Of a stretch of DNA of 64,000 nt, positions 51,789 to 60,667 are shown one piece after another. The notes under the pieces were generated by a model that worked only from the letters and a program-made list of their open reading frames with translations, searched no databases and was not told the origin of the DNA. Position 1 is the stretch's first letter; every line of letters starts with the position of its first letter. The translations under genes and the position numbers were made by a program. This stretch comes from Hyphomicrobiales bacterium (GTDB taxonomy: Bacteria; Pseudomonadota; Alphaproteobacteria; Rhizobiales; Rhizobiaceae), in assembly GCA_900470195.1 (NCBI GenBank), contig UEIJ01000027.1, positions 1 through 64,000 of the forward strand. Reading direction: 5' to 3'.

Positions 51789-52544
51789 ATGACCGAACAG
51801 ACAAAAATTGCTCTCGTTACTGGTGCAAGCCGCGGTATTGGCCGGGCAATTGCGCTTGGCATGGCCAAGCGTGGCTTCGATGTGGCCATCAACGACATTG
51901 AGCGTCAGAAAGACGCCTTGCAGGAAGTGACAAAAGAAATAGAGGGAGCCGGTCGCCGCGCCCTAATCGCCTTAGCTGATGTGAGCAGCAAGGCCGACGT
52001 CGAGGCGATGATCAAGAAAACAGCCGATGCATTTGGCCGGATCGATGCGGTCGTCAACAATGCAGGCATTCTGATTGCCAGCGATGTCGAACACCTCAAG
52101 GAAGAGCACTGGGACAGCGTGCTTGATGTCAATGCAAAGGGCACGTTTCTGGTGATACAGGCCGTACTGCCTTACATGAAGCAGCAGAAATACGGCCGCA
52201 TCGTCAATATTGCTTCCATCGGGGGCAAGCACGGCGCGCCTGAACAGGCCCATTATTCAGCGTCGAAGGCCGCTGTCATGGGCTTTACTCGTGTTCTCGC
52301 GCAGGAAGTCGGCACTTACGGGATCACGGCCAACTGCATCTGCCCGGGAATTATCCTGACCGATATGGGGCGGGTCAACCTGGATGATGCTGCCGTGCGC
52401 CAGTCATGGCAGGAAAAGACTGCGATGCGTCGCATTGGCGCTCCGGAAGACGTTGTTGGTCCGGTCGCATTTCTGGCGTCCGATGATGCGGCCTTTGTGA
52501 CGGGGCAAAGCCTCAATGTCGATGGTGGCATCGTGTTAAGTTAA
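51789..52544 (+). CDS. Short-chain dehydrogenase/reductase (2)
   Basis: A 251-residue classical SDR: LVTGASRGIGRAIALG, NNAGILIASDVEHL, catalytic Ser in NIASIGG, Tyr/Lys in HYSASKAAVMGF, and C-terminal FVTGQSLNVDGGIVLS. It is 15 bases after the first SDR and is the end of the transcription unit. The two SDRs are only moderately alike, so they probably act on different steps and do not look like a tandem duplication. Confidence 0.88.
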   Translation: MTEQTKIALVTGASRGIGRAIALGMAKRGFDVAINDIERQKDALQEVTKEIEGAGRRALIALADVSSKADVEAMIKKTADAFGRIDAVVNNAGILIASDVEHLKEEHWDSVLDVNAKGTFLVIQAVLPYMKQQKYGRIVNIASIGGKHGAPEQAHYSASKAAVMGFTRVLAQEVGTYGITANCICPGIILTDMGRVNLDDAAVRQSWQEKTAMRRIGAPEDVVGPVAFLASDDAAFVTGQSLNVDGGIVLS

Positions 52545-52609
52545 AGGAGCAACACAGTCGGAGAGCGAAAGCGGCTCTGTCCAAAGGGGCAGTTGCAGGC
52601 AAATTATGG

Positions 52610-53236
52610 TTAGGAATCGGAAAGGGAAGTATCGAGAACCTTTTCGACCATTTCTGTAGCCAGTTGCACGAACGTATCCGTGTTTTCGCCCGTCTGATCA
52701 AGGCATGCTTCGAGCCATAATCCATCCAGGATGGCGTGTACACAAATAGCAGCGCGCTCGATTTCAGCGGCTGTGACCTCTCGTCCTTCGGCCGCGAGAA
52801 CCTCGGCAAGAAGCGGCTCGGTTGCCTGGCGAAGGTTTGCATAGCTTTCATCACGCACCGCCATGATCATTGGGTCCACGCGGTTCTGGCTGATGAACGT
52901 CGCCCAAAGCGAAAGCATCCGGTCATCGGACGCCTCACCTTCCAGCGTTGCCTTGATAAATTGCAATAGCCGCTGATGCGGTGTCCCCTCCCGTCCTTCC
53001 AATATGGCCATACTGGAAGCGGTGATCAGTTCCATCGTTCTGCGATAAGCTTCAACGATGAGATTGGCTTTATTTTCAAAGTGATGGCGTATCAGTCCGT
53101 TCGTCACGCCGGCACGCGCTGCAACTGCACGCACGGTTGTCGCCTGAATTCCAAGCTCGGAAATACACTCCAATGTCGCTTCGATCAATTCGCGGCGACG
53201 TTCACTTTCCGGGGCGCGTTTGAATAGGCTCGGCAT
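52610..53236 (-). CDS. TetR-family regulator (BetI-like)
   Basis: A 208-residue regulator with an N-terminal TetR helix-turn-helix (about 8-60, ATLECISELGIQATTVRAVA and AGVTNGLIRHHFENKANLI) and a BetI-like C-terminal domain (MLSLWATFISQNRVDPMIMA, CVHAILDGLWLEACLD). BetI proteins sense choline or related quaternary amines. It is divergent from the DgcA-like demethylase gene, whose family handles N-methylated amino acids, so it is the likely regulator. The AT-rich 53290-53340 region contains repeated TGCAT/ATGCA words that may be its operator. The remaining gap to 53687 shows no clear gene. Confidence 0.85.
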   Translation of the reverse strand: MPSLFKRAPESERRRELIEATLECISELGIQATTVRAVAARAGVTNGLIRHHFENKANLIVEAYRRTMELITASSMAILEGREGTPHQRLLQFIKATLEGEASDDRMLSLWATFISQNRVDPMIMAVRDESYANLRQATEPLLAEVLAAEGREVTAAEIERAAICVHAILDGLWLEACLDQTGENTDTFVQLATEMVEKVLDTSLSDS

Positions 53237-53687
53237 TAAACGCAGATTCTCCTTCAGGTCCTGTCTCGCACATCTGGCCGCAAAGGCAAGTAAGAATGCA
53301 TGTAATTATGCACTTGCATAATAGCATTGATGTGTATAGTTTTCAGCATAAGCGATTGCCCGGGGAGAGGGCAGCAGGGGAAATACAATCAAGCCGAGGA
53401 GCATTCGCAAAAGCTAAATCACGCGCAAAGCTGAGGGTTATACAGGCGCAGCTGTGCGTGGCGCACTGACTGGCGCCCTTTGATGCGAACCACAGGTGAC
53501 GCCCACATTCGGTCCGGGCAGCGGCAACGGTCATGAGACTTGGCGCTTCACCGTCCGCAGTATGATTTCAACGATGAACTGACCACCCATGACGCGTCGG
53601 TTTGGATGCATTTGGGGCGACAACCTATCGATAGTAATTATTCGGCAAAGCTAGGTTCTAGGGGCCACTTTCCGGAACAATGGAACT

Positions 53688-55748
53688 ATGCCCATGCGCG
53701 ATCCGCGTTACGACATCCTATTCGAACCAATCCAGATCGGCCCGGTCACTGCGCCCAATCGCTTTTATCAGGTGCCGCATTGCAGCGGCATGGGCCATCG
53801 CTATCCCGATGCTGATCGCCACATGCGCCGTATGAAGGCGGAGGGCGGTTGGGGCGTCATCGCCACACAGGAAACCGAAATCCACCCTACCTCCGATATC
53901 ACCCCGTCCAACCAGGGAAGGCTTTGGGACGACAAGGACATTCCCCGCCTTGTCCAGTTGACCGAGGCCGTGCATGAACAGGGAAGCCTCGCAGCCATCC
54001 AATTGGTACACAATGGCATCCACATAGCCAACCGCCTGACGCGACTTTCGCCAATTGGGCCATCGGACATTATGGTCGATGTGGAAGACCCGGTTCAGGC
54101 GCGTGCTATGGATAAAAGCGACATAGCCCAGTTCCGCAAATGGCATCGCGATGCAGCGTTGCGCGCCAAGCGGGCAGGATTCGACATCATTTATGTCTAT
54201 GCCGGTCACGACATGACGCTTCTCCAGCATTTTCTGCTTAACCGCTATAACAAGCGCACCGATGAATATGGTGGTAGCTTTGAAAACCGGCTGCGTCTTT
54301 TCCGCGAGGTTATTGCAGACACTCGCGATGCTGTGGGCGATAAATGCGCCATTGCCGTGCGGTTTGCCGTGGAGGAGTTTCTGGGCGCTGGAGGGCTGAC
54401 CCATGATGGTGAAGGGCGCGATGTTATAGCAGCGCTGGCCGACGAACCCGACCTCTGGGACGTTAACCTATCCAATTGGTCGAACGACAGTCAAACCTCC
54501 CGGTTTTCGCAAGAAGGATTTCAAGAGGACTTCGTTTCCTTTGTGAAACCTCTCACGTCAAAACCCGTTGTCGGCGTGGGCCGCTATACCTCTCCCGACG
54601 CGATGGTGCGGGCAATCAAAAAAGGCATTTTCGACCTGATCGGCGCGGCCCGTCCGTCGATTGCCGATCCCTTTCTGCCGGCGAAAATTCGCGAGGGCCG
54701 CATCGATGACATCCGGGAATGCATCGGATGTAATATCTGCACGGCAAGCGATAATACCGTCGCACCGATGCGCTGCACGCAAAACCCCACCATAGGTGAA
54801 GAATGGCGCAAGGGTTGGCACCCGGAAATCATTCCGCCTCTTCAGGAGCCGCAATCGGTGCTGGTCGTGGGAGGGGGGCCAGCCGGATTGGAAGCGGCGC
54901 GCGCTATGGCGCAGCGTGGCGCGGATGTGATGCTGGCCGATGCGGCGCAGGAATGGGGCGGTCGTGTCGCACAGGAGTGCCGCCTTCCTGGCCTCGCCGC
55001 TTGGGGCCGCGTGCGCGATTGGCGTCTTGGGCAACTACAACAGGCGCCGAACGCGCAACTCTATCTTGATAGCCGGCTTAGTGCGGCAGATATCCTTTCT
55101 TACGGCGTCCCGCATGTGGCAATTGCCACGGGCGCACGCTGGCGTGACGATGGTGTTGGCCGGGTTCATCGTGACCCCCTCGATTACCTCGCCGAAGGTA
55201 CCACTGCCGGCGTTAACGCGCTCCTCGAAAACGGCGTGAATGCGCTTGCGAACGATGGCCCGGTCGTCGTTTTCGACGATGATCGTTATTATATGGCAAG
55301 CGTTCTTGCAGAACTTATCGCTTCGTCAGGGCGAGCCGTGACTTTCATCACCCCTGCCTCGATTGTTGCGCCATGGACCGAACACACGCTCGAACAAAGC
55401 CGCGTGCAACGACGCCTGATTGAAAAGGGCATCGAGATTATCCCGTTGCATCAGCTTGCGGGACGCACGAACGATACGCTCGATATCGTCTGCTCCTATT
55501 CCGGGAAAATTCGCGCTATTGACTGTGCAACGCTGGTTCCGGTCACGGCGCGTCTGCCAAACGACCAGCTCTGGCATGATCTCCTGGCCTTGAAACATCA
55601 ATGGATGGACCATGGTTTAGAGACGGTCGAGCGCATTGGTGACTGCCTGTCCCCGGGTATCATCGCAGCCGCGACCTATGCGGGGCATGGTTATGCGAGA
55701 AGCCGTAGTTCCCAACCACTGGAAGCCGACTATGATATTTATCGGTGA
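53688..55748 (+). CDS. Iron-sulfur flavoprotein of the trimethylamine dehydrogenase/DgcA family
   Basis: 686 residues, the exact class size. An FMN-binding TIM barrel covers about 1-335 (FEPIQIGPVTAPNRFYQVPH, YNKRTDEYGGSFENRLRLFR). A 4Fe-4S cluster uses Cys345, Cys348, Cys351 and Cys363, and an FAD/ADP-binding region follows (about 387-686, SVLVVGGGPAGLEAARAMAQ). The sequence resembles dimethylglycine and N-methylproline demethylases more than dienoyl-CoA reductases. With the BetI-like regulator it probably demethylates a betaine-derived N-methyl amino acid, passing electrons to an ETF. Another ATG at 53694 is possible. Confidence 0.85.
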   Translation: MPMRDPRYDILFEPIQIGPVTAPNRFYQVPHCSGMGHRYPDADRHMRRMKAEGGWGVIATQETEIHPTSDITPSNQGRLWDDKDIPRLVQLTEAVHEQGSLAAIQLVHNGIHIANRLTRLSPIGPSDIMVDVEDPVQARAMDKSDIAQFRKWHRDAALRAKRAGFDIIYVYAGHDMTLLQHFLLNRYNKRTDEYGGSFENRLRLFREVIADTRDAVGDKCAIAVRFAVEEFLGAGGLTHDGEGRDVIAALADEPDLWDVNLSNWSNDSQTSRFSQEGFQEDFVSFVKPLTSKPVVGVGRYTSPDAMVRAIKKGIFDLIGAARPSIADPFLPAKIREGRIDDIRECIGCNICTASDNTVAPMRCTQNPTIGEEWRKGWHPEIIPPLQEPQSVLVVGGGPAGLEAARAMAQRGADVMLADAAQEWGGRVAQECRLPGLAAWGRVRDWRLGQLQQAPNAQLYLDSRLSAADILSYGVPHVAIATGARWRDDGVGRVHRDPLDYLAEGTTAGVNALLENGVNALANDGPVVVFDDDRYYMASVLAELIASSGRAVTFITPASIVAPWTEHTLEQSRVQRRLIEKGIEIIPLHQLAGRTNDTLDIVCSYSGKIRAIDCATLVPVTARLPNDQLWHDLLALKHQWMDHGLETVERIGDCLSPGIIAAATYAGHGYARSRSSQPLEADYDIYR

Positions 55749-55816
55749 GAAATTACCAGTGGCTAGCGTCTCCATTACGCCAAAGATTGTTCACTAAACC
55801 GAGCCAGTTTCGTTCC

Positions 55817-56620
55817 ATGAAAATGTTTCAAGTCGACGCCTTCACCGACCATCTCTTTAGAGGAAACCCTGCCGCAGTTCTCGTTCTCGATAACTGGCTG
55901 CCAGACGCCCTGATGCTGGCGATCGCTCAGGAAAATAACCTTGCCGAAACGGCCTTTGTCAAAGCTCTTCCAGACGGAGCATGGGATCTGCGCTGGTTCG
56001 CTCCAGCGCATGAGGTCGATTTCTGCGGGCACGCCACTCTTGCTGCAGCCCATGTTTTATTCTCGAAATCTCCGTCGATAGCGCTGCTCCTGTTCCATAC
56101 CAGGATTGGAGAGTTACGTGTATCGAAAGTGGCAAACGGATATCGTCTTGATGTTCCGTGTCTGTCGCCCGAATTTATCGAAACATTGCCAGAGGAAATA
56201 GTCGGCATCTTTGCGGAGCCTCCCAATTGCATTTTCCGTAACTTCGAGAATATTTTTGTTGATCTGGGTAGTGCTGATGCCGTGCGCAACTTTACTCCTG
56301 ATTTGACGGCCATTGCCCGTCTTGGTTCTGTCGGACTTGTCGTCACTGGAAAGGAAGAGGAGGCGGAAAAGGCGCATTTCGTCTCACGCTATTTTGCTCC
56401 CGGTGCCGGTATTCCGGAAGACCCGGTCACGGGATCGATCCATGCAACGCTTATGCCCTACTGGGCATCGCGGTTGGGGCGGACGAAGCTAAAGGCATAT
56501 CAGGCGTCCGCACGTGGTGGCTGGATCGACTGTGAACTGACCGGAGATCGCGTTTTCTTGGTAGGGAACGCCGTGACCTTCATGGAAGCTACGATTTCCC
56601 TTCCGGAAACGCAGCCCTGA
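55817..56620 (+). CDS. PhzF-family isomerase/epimerase-like protein
   Basis: 267 residues: MKMFQVDAFTDHLFRGNPAA at the start, the catalytic glutamate in ENNLAETAFV, LRWFAPAHEVDFCGHATLAA and the C-terminal half-repeat motif GIPEDPVTGSIHATLMPYW. PhzF-type proteins are duplicated-fold isomerases without cofactor. Many catabolic members are amino-acid epimerases or have unknown substrates. The ATG at 55817 is chosen because the upstream extension overlaps the demethylase gene and is not family-like. It could act on the product of the demethylase. Confidence 0.85.
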   Translation: MKMFQVDAFTDHLFRGNPAAVLVLDNWLPDALMLAIAQENNLAETAFVKALPDGAWDLRWFAPAHEVDFCGHATLAAAHVLFSKSPSIALLLFHTRIGELRVSKVANGYRLDVPCLSPEFIETLPEEIVGIFAEPPNCIFRNFENIFVDLGSADAVRNFTPDLTAIARLGSVGLVVTGKEEEAEKAHFVSRYFAPGAGIPEDPVTGSIHATLMPYWASRLGRTKLKAYQASARGGWIDCELTGDRVFLVGNAVTFMEATISLPETQP

Positions 56621-56983
56621 TGGCGTCAGAGCTTTGAGATGCTGACGCATATTGGATCCATAATGACATGGTGGTTGCGATCAACTTTCACATTGGCAGC
56701 GAAGCCGCGTTTCTTGAGAACTGAGGACCCGGTTGGCGATTGTTGCTGAAAGGCGGGGCTGTCCGTCGAACGTGCTCACGGTCATTCGTTACGGTCACAT
56801 GGGATATGAGTGCAGTTTGTATCACCTGCATGTCCTCTGACGCCTGGCCTCGGTCAAGATTTCGCAGCCTGAAAACAAACGCCGTCCCCTTCGGCATCAC
56901 ATGTTATATCCCGAATACGGTCGCGTGCGTTGTCGCTTATAAAGCAGAAGCTGAAAATCGTACGGATCAATAAATCAAGAATA
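56621..56983. other. Gap without a recognisable gene, downstream of virB11
   Basis: The 363 bases between the PhzF-like gene and the end of the secretion operon contain only short unsupported frames on both strands. No virB12-like gene, terminator or IS end was seen. This is one boundary of the type IV secretion block. Confidence 0.5.
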
Positions 56984-57991
56984 TCACTCTTGGTGTCGCG
57001 CAAAGAAAATTTCCGAAACGCCACGCTTGCCGCCCTCCCGTCGTAACTGAATGACAATTGGGATCACCATGCGGATATAGGACAGGAGGTCCTGCTTTGC
57101 ATATCCGCCCGAAAGACCGGCTTGCATCATCATCATGGCAATCTGTTCATATGCACCCAGGGGCGTGTCGGCATGAACCGTGGACATGGAACCGGGATGG
57201 CCCGTGTTGATCGCGCGCAAGAACGAAAATGCCTCGGCGCCGCGGATTTCGCCGACAAAAAGTCGATCGGGCCGCATACGCAGCGAAGCTTCGAGCAAAT
57301 GTTGGATCGTGACGTCAGCCGTTCCCTGGCCGCCCTTCGATGCGATGAGATGAACACAATTTCTCTGTGGTGGAAACAGTTCACGCGTATCTTCTAGTGT
57401 GAGGATTCTCTCTTGCGGATGCACCGATTTCAGGCACGCGTTTAGGAATGTGGTTTTCCCAGACGATGTTCCTCCACTGATGAGGATTGATATGCGTTGC
57501 GTGATCGCAGTATGAATAAAGTCATATATCCTATTTTCTTGCAGATAACCTATGAGTTGTCGGTCAATACCGCTCAACCCTCCGACCGCTACAGAAACTT
57601 TATCGAGCGATCCACTGTCTCGATATTGTTCCAGGTCCATATTATTGACGACCTGTTTACGGATGGAGATAGAGCCCCCTTCGGGGGCTGCTGGGGGAAG
57701 AACCACCTGGATACGCTCACCGGTCGGGAGTGCGGCGCTGAGGATGGGAGCGGACTTGCTGATAAACTGGTCGGTCGAACCGGCAACGCGCTCGCCTATA
57801 TTCTGGATTTCTGCTGCGGTTAGAACGTCAATTGCATGAAACTGCATGTGATCGGCACCGAGGCGCTCAATGTAGACGTGGCCGGGTCTGTTTACTGCGA
57901 TTTCAACGACTTTGGGATCATCGAGAAACTGTCTCAAAGGTTCTAATGCTCGCTCGAGGAAATAATGCTTGCTTTGTTTCGCCCCCAGCAA
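56984..57991 (-). CDS. virB11: Type IV secretion ATPase VirB11
   Basis: 335 residues of the VirB11/PulE hexameric ATPase family. The N-terminal domain (about 1-145) includes VAGSTDQFISKSAPILSAAL followed by PTGERIQVVLPPA. The RecA-like domain has Walker A ISGGTSSGKTTFLNACL, the Asp box TLEDTRELF, Walker B-like FVGEIRGAEAFSFLRAINTG and the His-box GHPGSMSTVHADTPLGAYEQ. It sits on the cytoplasmic side of the channel and powers substrate export and pilus assembly with VirB4. It is the last gene of the operon, three bases after VirB10. Confidence 0.93.
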   Translation of the reverse strand: MLGAKQSKHYFLERALEPLRQFLDDPKVVEIAVNRPGHVYIERLGADHMQFHAIDVLTAAEIQNIGERVAGSTDQFISKSAPILSAALPTGERIQVVLPPAAPEGGSISIRKQVVNNMDLEQYRDSGSLDKVSVAVGGLSGIDRQLIGYLQENRIYDFIHTAITQRISILISGGTSSGKTTFLNACLKSVHPQERILTLEDTRELFPPQRNCVHLIASKGGQGTADVTIQHLLEASLRMRPDRLFVGEIRGAEAFSFLRAINTGHPGSMSTVHADTPLGAYEQIAMMMMQAGLSGGYAKQDLLSYIRMVIPIVIQLRREGGKRGVSEIFFARHQE

Positions 57992-57993
57992 TG

Positions 57994-59133
57994 CTATTTG
58001 CCCCCGCGTTCACGTTGAATATCCTTTATCGCTTCTGTCACCGGGTCGTCGTACATCGCGGAAAAATCGAGATCCTGGCGCACGAAAATGAAGATGCGTT
58101 CGCCTTGTTGAACGCTGATTGTCGGCTTAATGCGCAGACTATCGCTCAGAGCGGTGTTCGCCATCTGGCTGAACGTCTGTGCGATAGTTTGGCGCGCCAG
58201 CGCTTCAGCCTGCTGTGCGCCATCATTGCTCTGGCTGGATGTATTATTGCTTCCATACCCCATCAGATAGCTTGCGCCAGCGCCCACGACGGACAGCATG
58301 ATCGATGCGCCAAACCTTTCGCGCCATTTTTTGTCGACAATGCCTGTGAGACCAGAACGTCCAAGACTGTCACTGCCGATCGAGTTCAGGCGGACAGAGA
58401 CGCCATCGTCGCGTAGCAAACGCGTCCATATCACGAATATTCGGGTTTGGCCGGTCATGACATCGCTCTGATACTCTCCGATGAGGCGGGTTCCGGCGGG
58501 AATGAGAACGCGGCGTCCGTCAAAGGAATAGACATTTTCTGACGTAATAGCGCGAATCTGTCCCGGTAGATCGCTTACAATCGCCGTTTCTAGAATGCCA
58601 GGGATCAATGTCCCTTCAGGCACAACAGCATCAATGCGCTTTATCTTTGTTGCTTTCGCGCTCCGTGTTTCCATGGTTGAGGCCGTCGCCAAAAACTTAC
58701 TGTTGCTATCACTTCCCGCCACACTTGGTCCTGCGTCGGTTCCTCCACCATCGCCGGATGCAACCGCTTGGGAGTGGTCAATCTCAATCAGTTTGGACTT
58801 AAAACGTTGCGGAAATTCCTCGACGGTCTGAGGTGCTGCTGGCTCCTCCAACGGGGGCGGTGGTGGAAGGTTGATTACTTCGGGCTGGGGAGTAACTGGC
58901 TGTTCCACCTTGCGGGTGAACGAAGGCGGACGGAAGGTATTCGTGTTGAATTGTTCATCCCCGTTCAACAGATTTTCGGGCTTGTTTGATGGCTTCAGGA
59001 TAAAATAGACCATCGCGACGCCTGCCAGCAGAAATATTGCCATTGCAGCCTTCTGATTGCGCTTGGCATTCTTGTCGCTGACGTTGGCCTCGTCCACGGA
59101 GGACAAGGCTTCAAGTTCTGGAGACTGTTTCAT
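57994..59133 (-). CDS. virB10: Type IV secretion core-complex protein VirB10
   Basis: A 379-residue protein with a cytoplasmic N-terminus and one inner-membrane helix (about 29-47, AAMAIFLLAGVAMVYFILKP). A Pro-rich periplasmic spacer (VINLPPPPPLEEPAAP) is followed by the TrbI-like C-terminal domain (about 180-379, VVPEGTLIPGILETAIVSDL, RVLIPAGTRLIGEYQSDV, GERIFIFVRQDLDFS). It spans the periplasm and forms the outer-membrane channel with VirB9 and a VirB7-type lipoprotein. Its ATG overlaps the VirB9 stop. Confidence 0.93.
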   Translation of the reverse strand: MKQSPELEALSSVDEANVSDKNAKRNQKAAMAIFLLAGVAMVYFILKPSNKPENLLNGDEQFNTNTFRPPSFTRKVEQPVTPQPEVINLPPPPPLEEPAAPQTVEEFPQRFKSKLIEIDHSQAVASGDGGGTDAGPSVAGSDSNSKFLATASTMETRSAKATKIKRIDAVVPEGTLIPGILETAIVSDLPGQIRAITSENVYSFDGRRVLIPAGTRLIGEYQSDVMTGQTRIFVIWTRLLRDDGVSVRLNSIGSDSLGRSGLTGIVDKKWRERFGASIMLSVVGAGASYLMGYGSNNTSSQSNDGAQQAEALARQTIAQTFSQMANTALSDSLRIKPTISVQQGERIFIFVRQDLDFSAMYDDPVTEAIKDIQRERGGK

Positions 59134-59942
59134 CTGTTGCCGCTCCTTCCTCGCATGCGCGCTAGTGGATCAGGGGTAGGGCCCAGAATGTCTGGATCTG
59201 GTGCGGCAAAATCCGGCTTTCTCAGATTGAATATGCATATCCACTGATCGCCGTCACGCAACGTGTACTGTGTGGCCGTTCCGTCCAGCACAAGATATTC
59301 GCCTTCCTTGCGGAAATTCCGGAGTGTTTCGGAGAAATTGCTATTCACAGCGAAGATTGCCGGCGTCCGTCCAGTGAATTTAAAGAATGTCTTCTTACCG
59401 TCATCGAAAACCATCGACGGCTTCAGCTTCGTATCGCCGGTAAACGAGTAGTCCAGATTGACGTTTGCTTTGTCAATCGCCGAGATGTTGGGATTGGCAG
59501 CACGAAATTCAGCCTCCTTGCGGATTGCCGCATTGACGTCCTTTTCAGGATAAATGAACCGAACGCCAAAGATCTTCTTCCCGGCTTCGGGGGCATAGTC
59601 ATACAACTCAAGAAAATAGATCCGCTTTGTTGTAACGACGTTCATATTTGTCACGACGTTTTTCGCTGTCGGCTTGACGAATAGAATGTTGCCCTTCTCG
59701 ACCGGAGCGACCTGCCAGCTGTCCGTATCGCCGAGGGAAATGGTCTCGAACTTCTCGTCTTCATCAAAGATGATCATTGTCGATATCCCATATGTCGCGG
59801 AAATTCTGACGACATTATTCGGCTGATACACGACACTGGTCACACGCGGATCGAGAGAACCGGGACGGGGCGTTTCGGAGCCGTAGGCATAGGGAAAAAT
59901 GGCGGCTGAGAAGACTGCCGTCAAAAAGAGGAGCCTTCTCAT
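59130..59942 (-). CDS. virB9: Type IV secretion protein VirB9
   Basis: A 270-residue periplasmic/outer-membrane core protein with a signal peptide (about 1-20, MRRLLFLTAVFSAAIFPYAY). The N-terminal VirB9 domain has FDEDEKFETISLGDTDSWQV, VEKGNILFVKPTAKNVVTNM and VVTTKRIYFLELY. The C-terminal domain has LDYSFTGDTKLKPSMVFDDG, KKTFFKFTGR and AVFAVNSN-type segments. It overlaps the VirB8 gene by four bases. Confidence 0.92.
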   Translation of the reverse strand: MRRLLFLTAVFSAAIFPYAYGSETPRPGSLDPRVTSVVYQPNNVVRISATYGISTMIIFDEDEKFETISLGDTDSWQVAPVEKGNILFVKPTAKNVVTNMNVVTTKRIYFLELYDYAPEAGKKIFGVRFIYPEKDVNAAIRKEAEFRAANPNISAIDKANVNLDYSFTGDTKLKPSMVFDDGKKTFFKFTGRTPAIFAVNSNFSETLRNFRKEGEYLVLDGTATQYTLRDGDQWICIFNLRKPDFAAPDPDILGPTPDPLARMRGRSGNR

Positions 59943-60634
59943 TCTTTGCCTCCTTCGGTGACCGTTTCCTGATCGCGCCGGTAATTATAGACCTGGAAGC
60001 CAAGAGGATTTTCGAAACGCCATTCGTTGGTGGCGGGTTCGGTCGTATAGCGATAGCGCACTACAGATATAAAGTGCTTCGTTCTGGCATCGGTGTCGGA
60101 CTTCTCGGTCGTGGAAAAACGAACGAGCGCGGTCGATTCATTCGGGAATGTGACGGATTTCACATCGACATATACCTGTTTGTACTGTCCATAGACACGA
60201 GCCGGATTGTTAGGGTTCGTGCTGCTATATTGGTTCTGCAGCTCGCGAGCGGCGTCACCGGTCGATAACAGCGCCGCGATGCCATAATTGTCGCTGATCG
60301 CATAAGGGTCGTAGCCCTCACGGGTTCGAATGTAGCGTACGACATTAGCCTGCGTGATGGCGCGCGACTCTGTCAGATCCTGCGGCTTGGTCAGGCCGCT
60401 TTTGGTTTCAATGTAGCCCGTATTTTTATCAACGACCACGATGACCGGTTCGAAGGATTTCAGCGGAACCAGCATAACGAGCGCAAGCAGCGCACAAATT
60501 GACATCAACCCGAATATCATGGTCACAAACCACGCAAGGGTTCTTGATCGCTTGGCTTTCCGGACGATTTCGTTTTCCCAACGGTCGCCATCCTGAAAGT
60601 AACTTCTCAATGCAGCTTCTTTTGAATCAGTCAT
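59939..60634 (-). CDS. virB8: Type IV secretion protein VirB8
   Basis: A 231-residue bitopic inner-membrane assembly factor. It has a short cytoplasmic tail, a membrane helix (about 33-58, LAWFVTMIFGLMSICALLAL) and the periplasmic NTF2-like domain (about 85-231) with NTGYIETKSGLTKPQDLTES, YIRTREGYDPYAISDNYGIA and ENPLGFQVYNYRRDQE. Its start is only 33 bases after the VirB6 stop, so no separate virB7 fits between the two genes. Confidence 0.92.
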   Translation of the reverse strand: MTDSKEAALRSYFQDGDRWENEIVRKAKRSRTLAWFVTMIFGLMSICALLALVMLVPLKSFEPVIVVVDKNTGYIETKSGLTKPQDLTESRAITQANVVRYIRTREGYDPYAISDNYGIAALLSTGDAARELQNQYSSTNPNNPARVYGQYKQVYVDVKSVTFPNESTALVRFSTTEKSDTDARTKHFISVVRYRYTTEPATNEWRFENPLGFQVYNYRRDQETVTEGGKE

Positions 60635-60667
60635 GATCTAGCCGATAAGTTTCGTGGATGTGCGGTC

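Noticed and set aside
56740..56973. 77-codon frame opposite the virB11 end, considered as a virB12-like or boundary gene
   Set aside because: Wrong strand for virB12, no signal sequence or OmpA-like motif, and no ribosome site.
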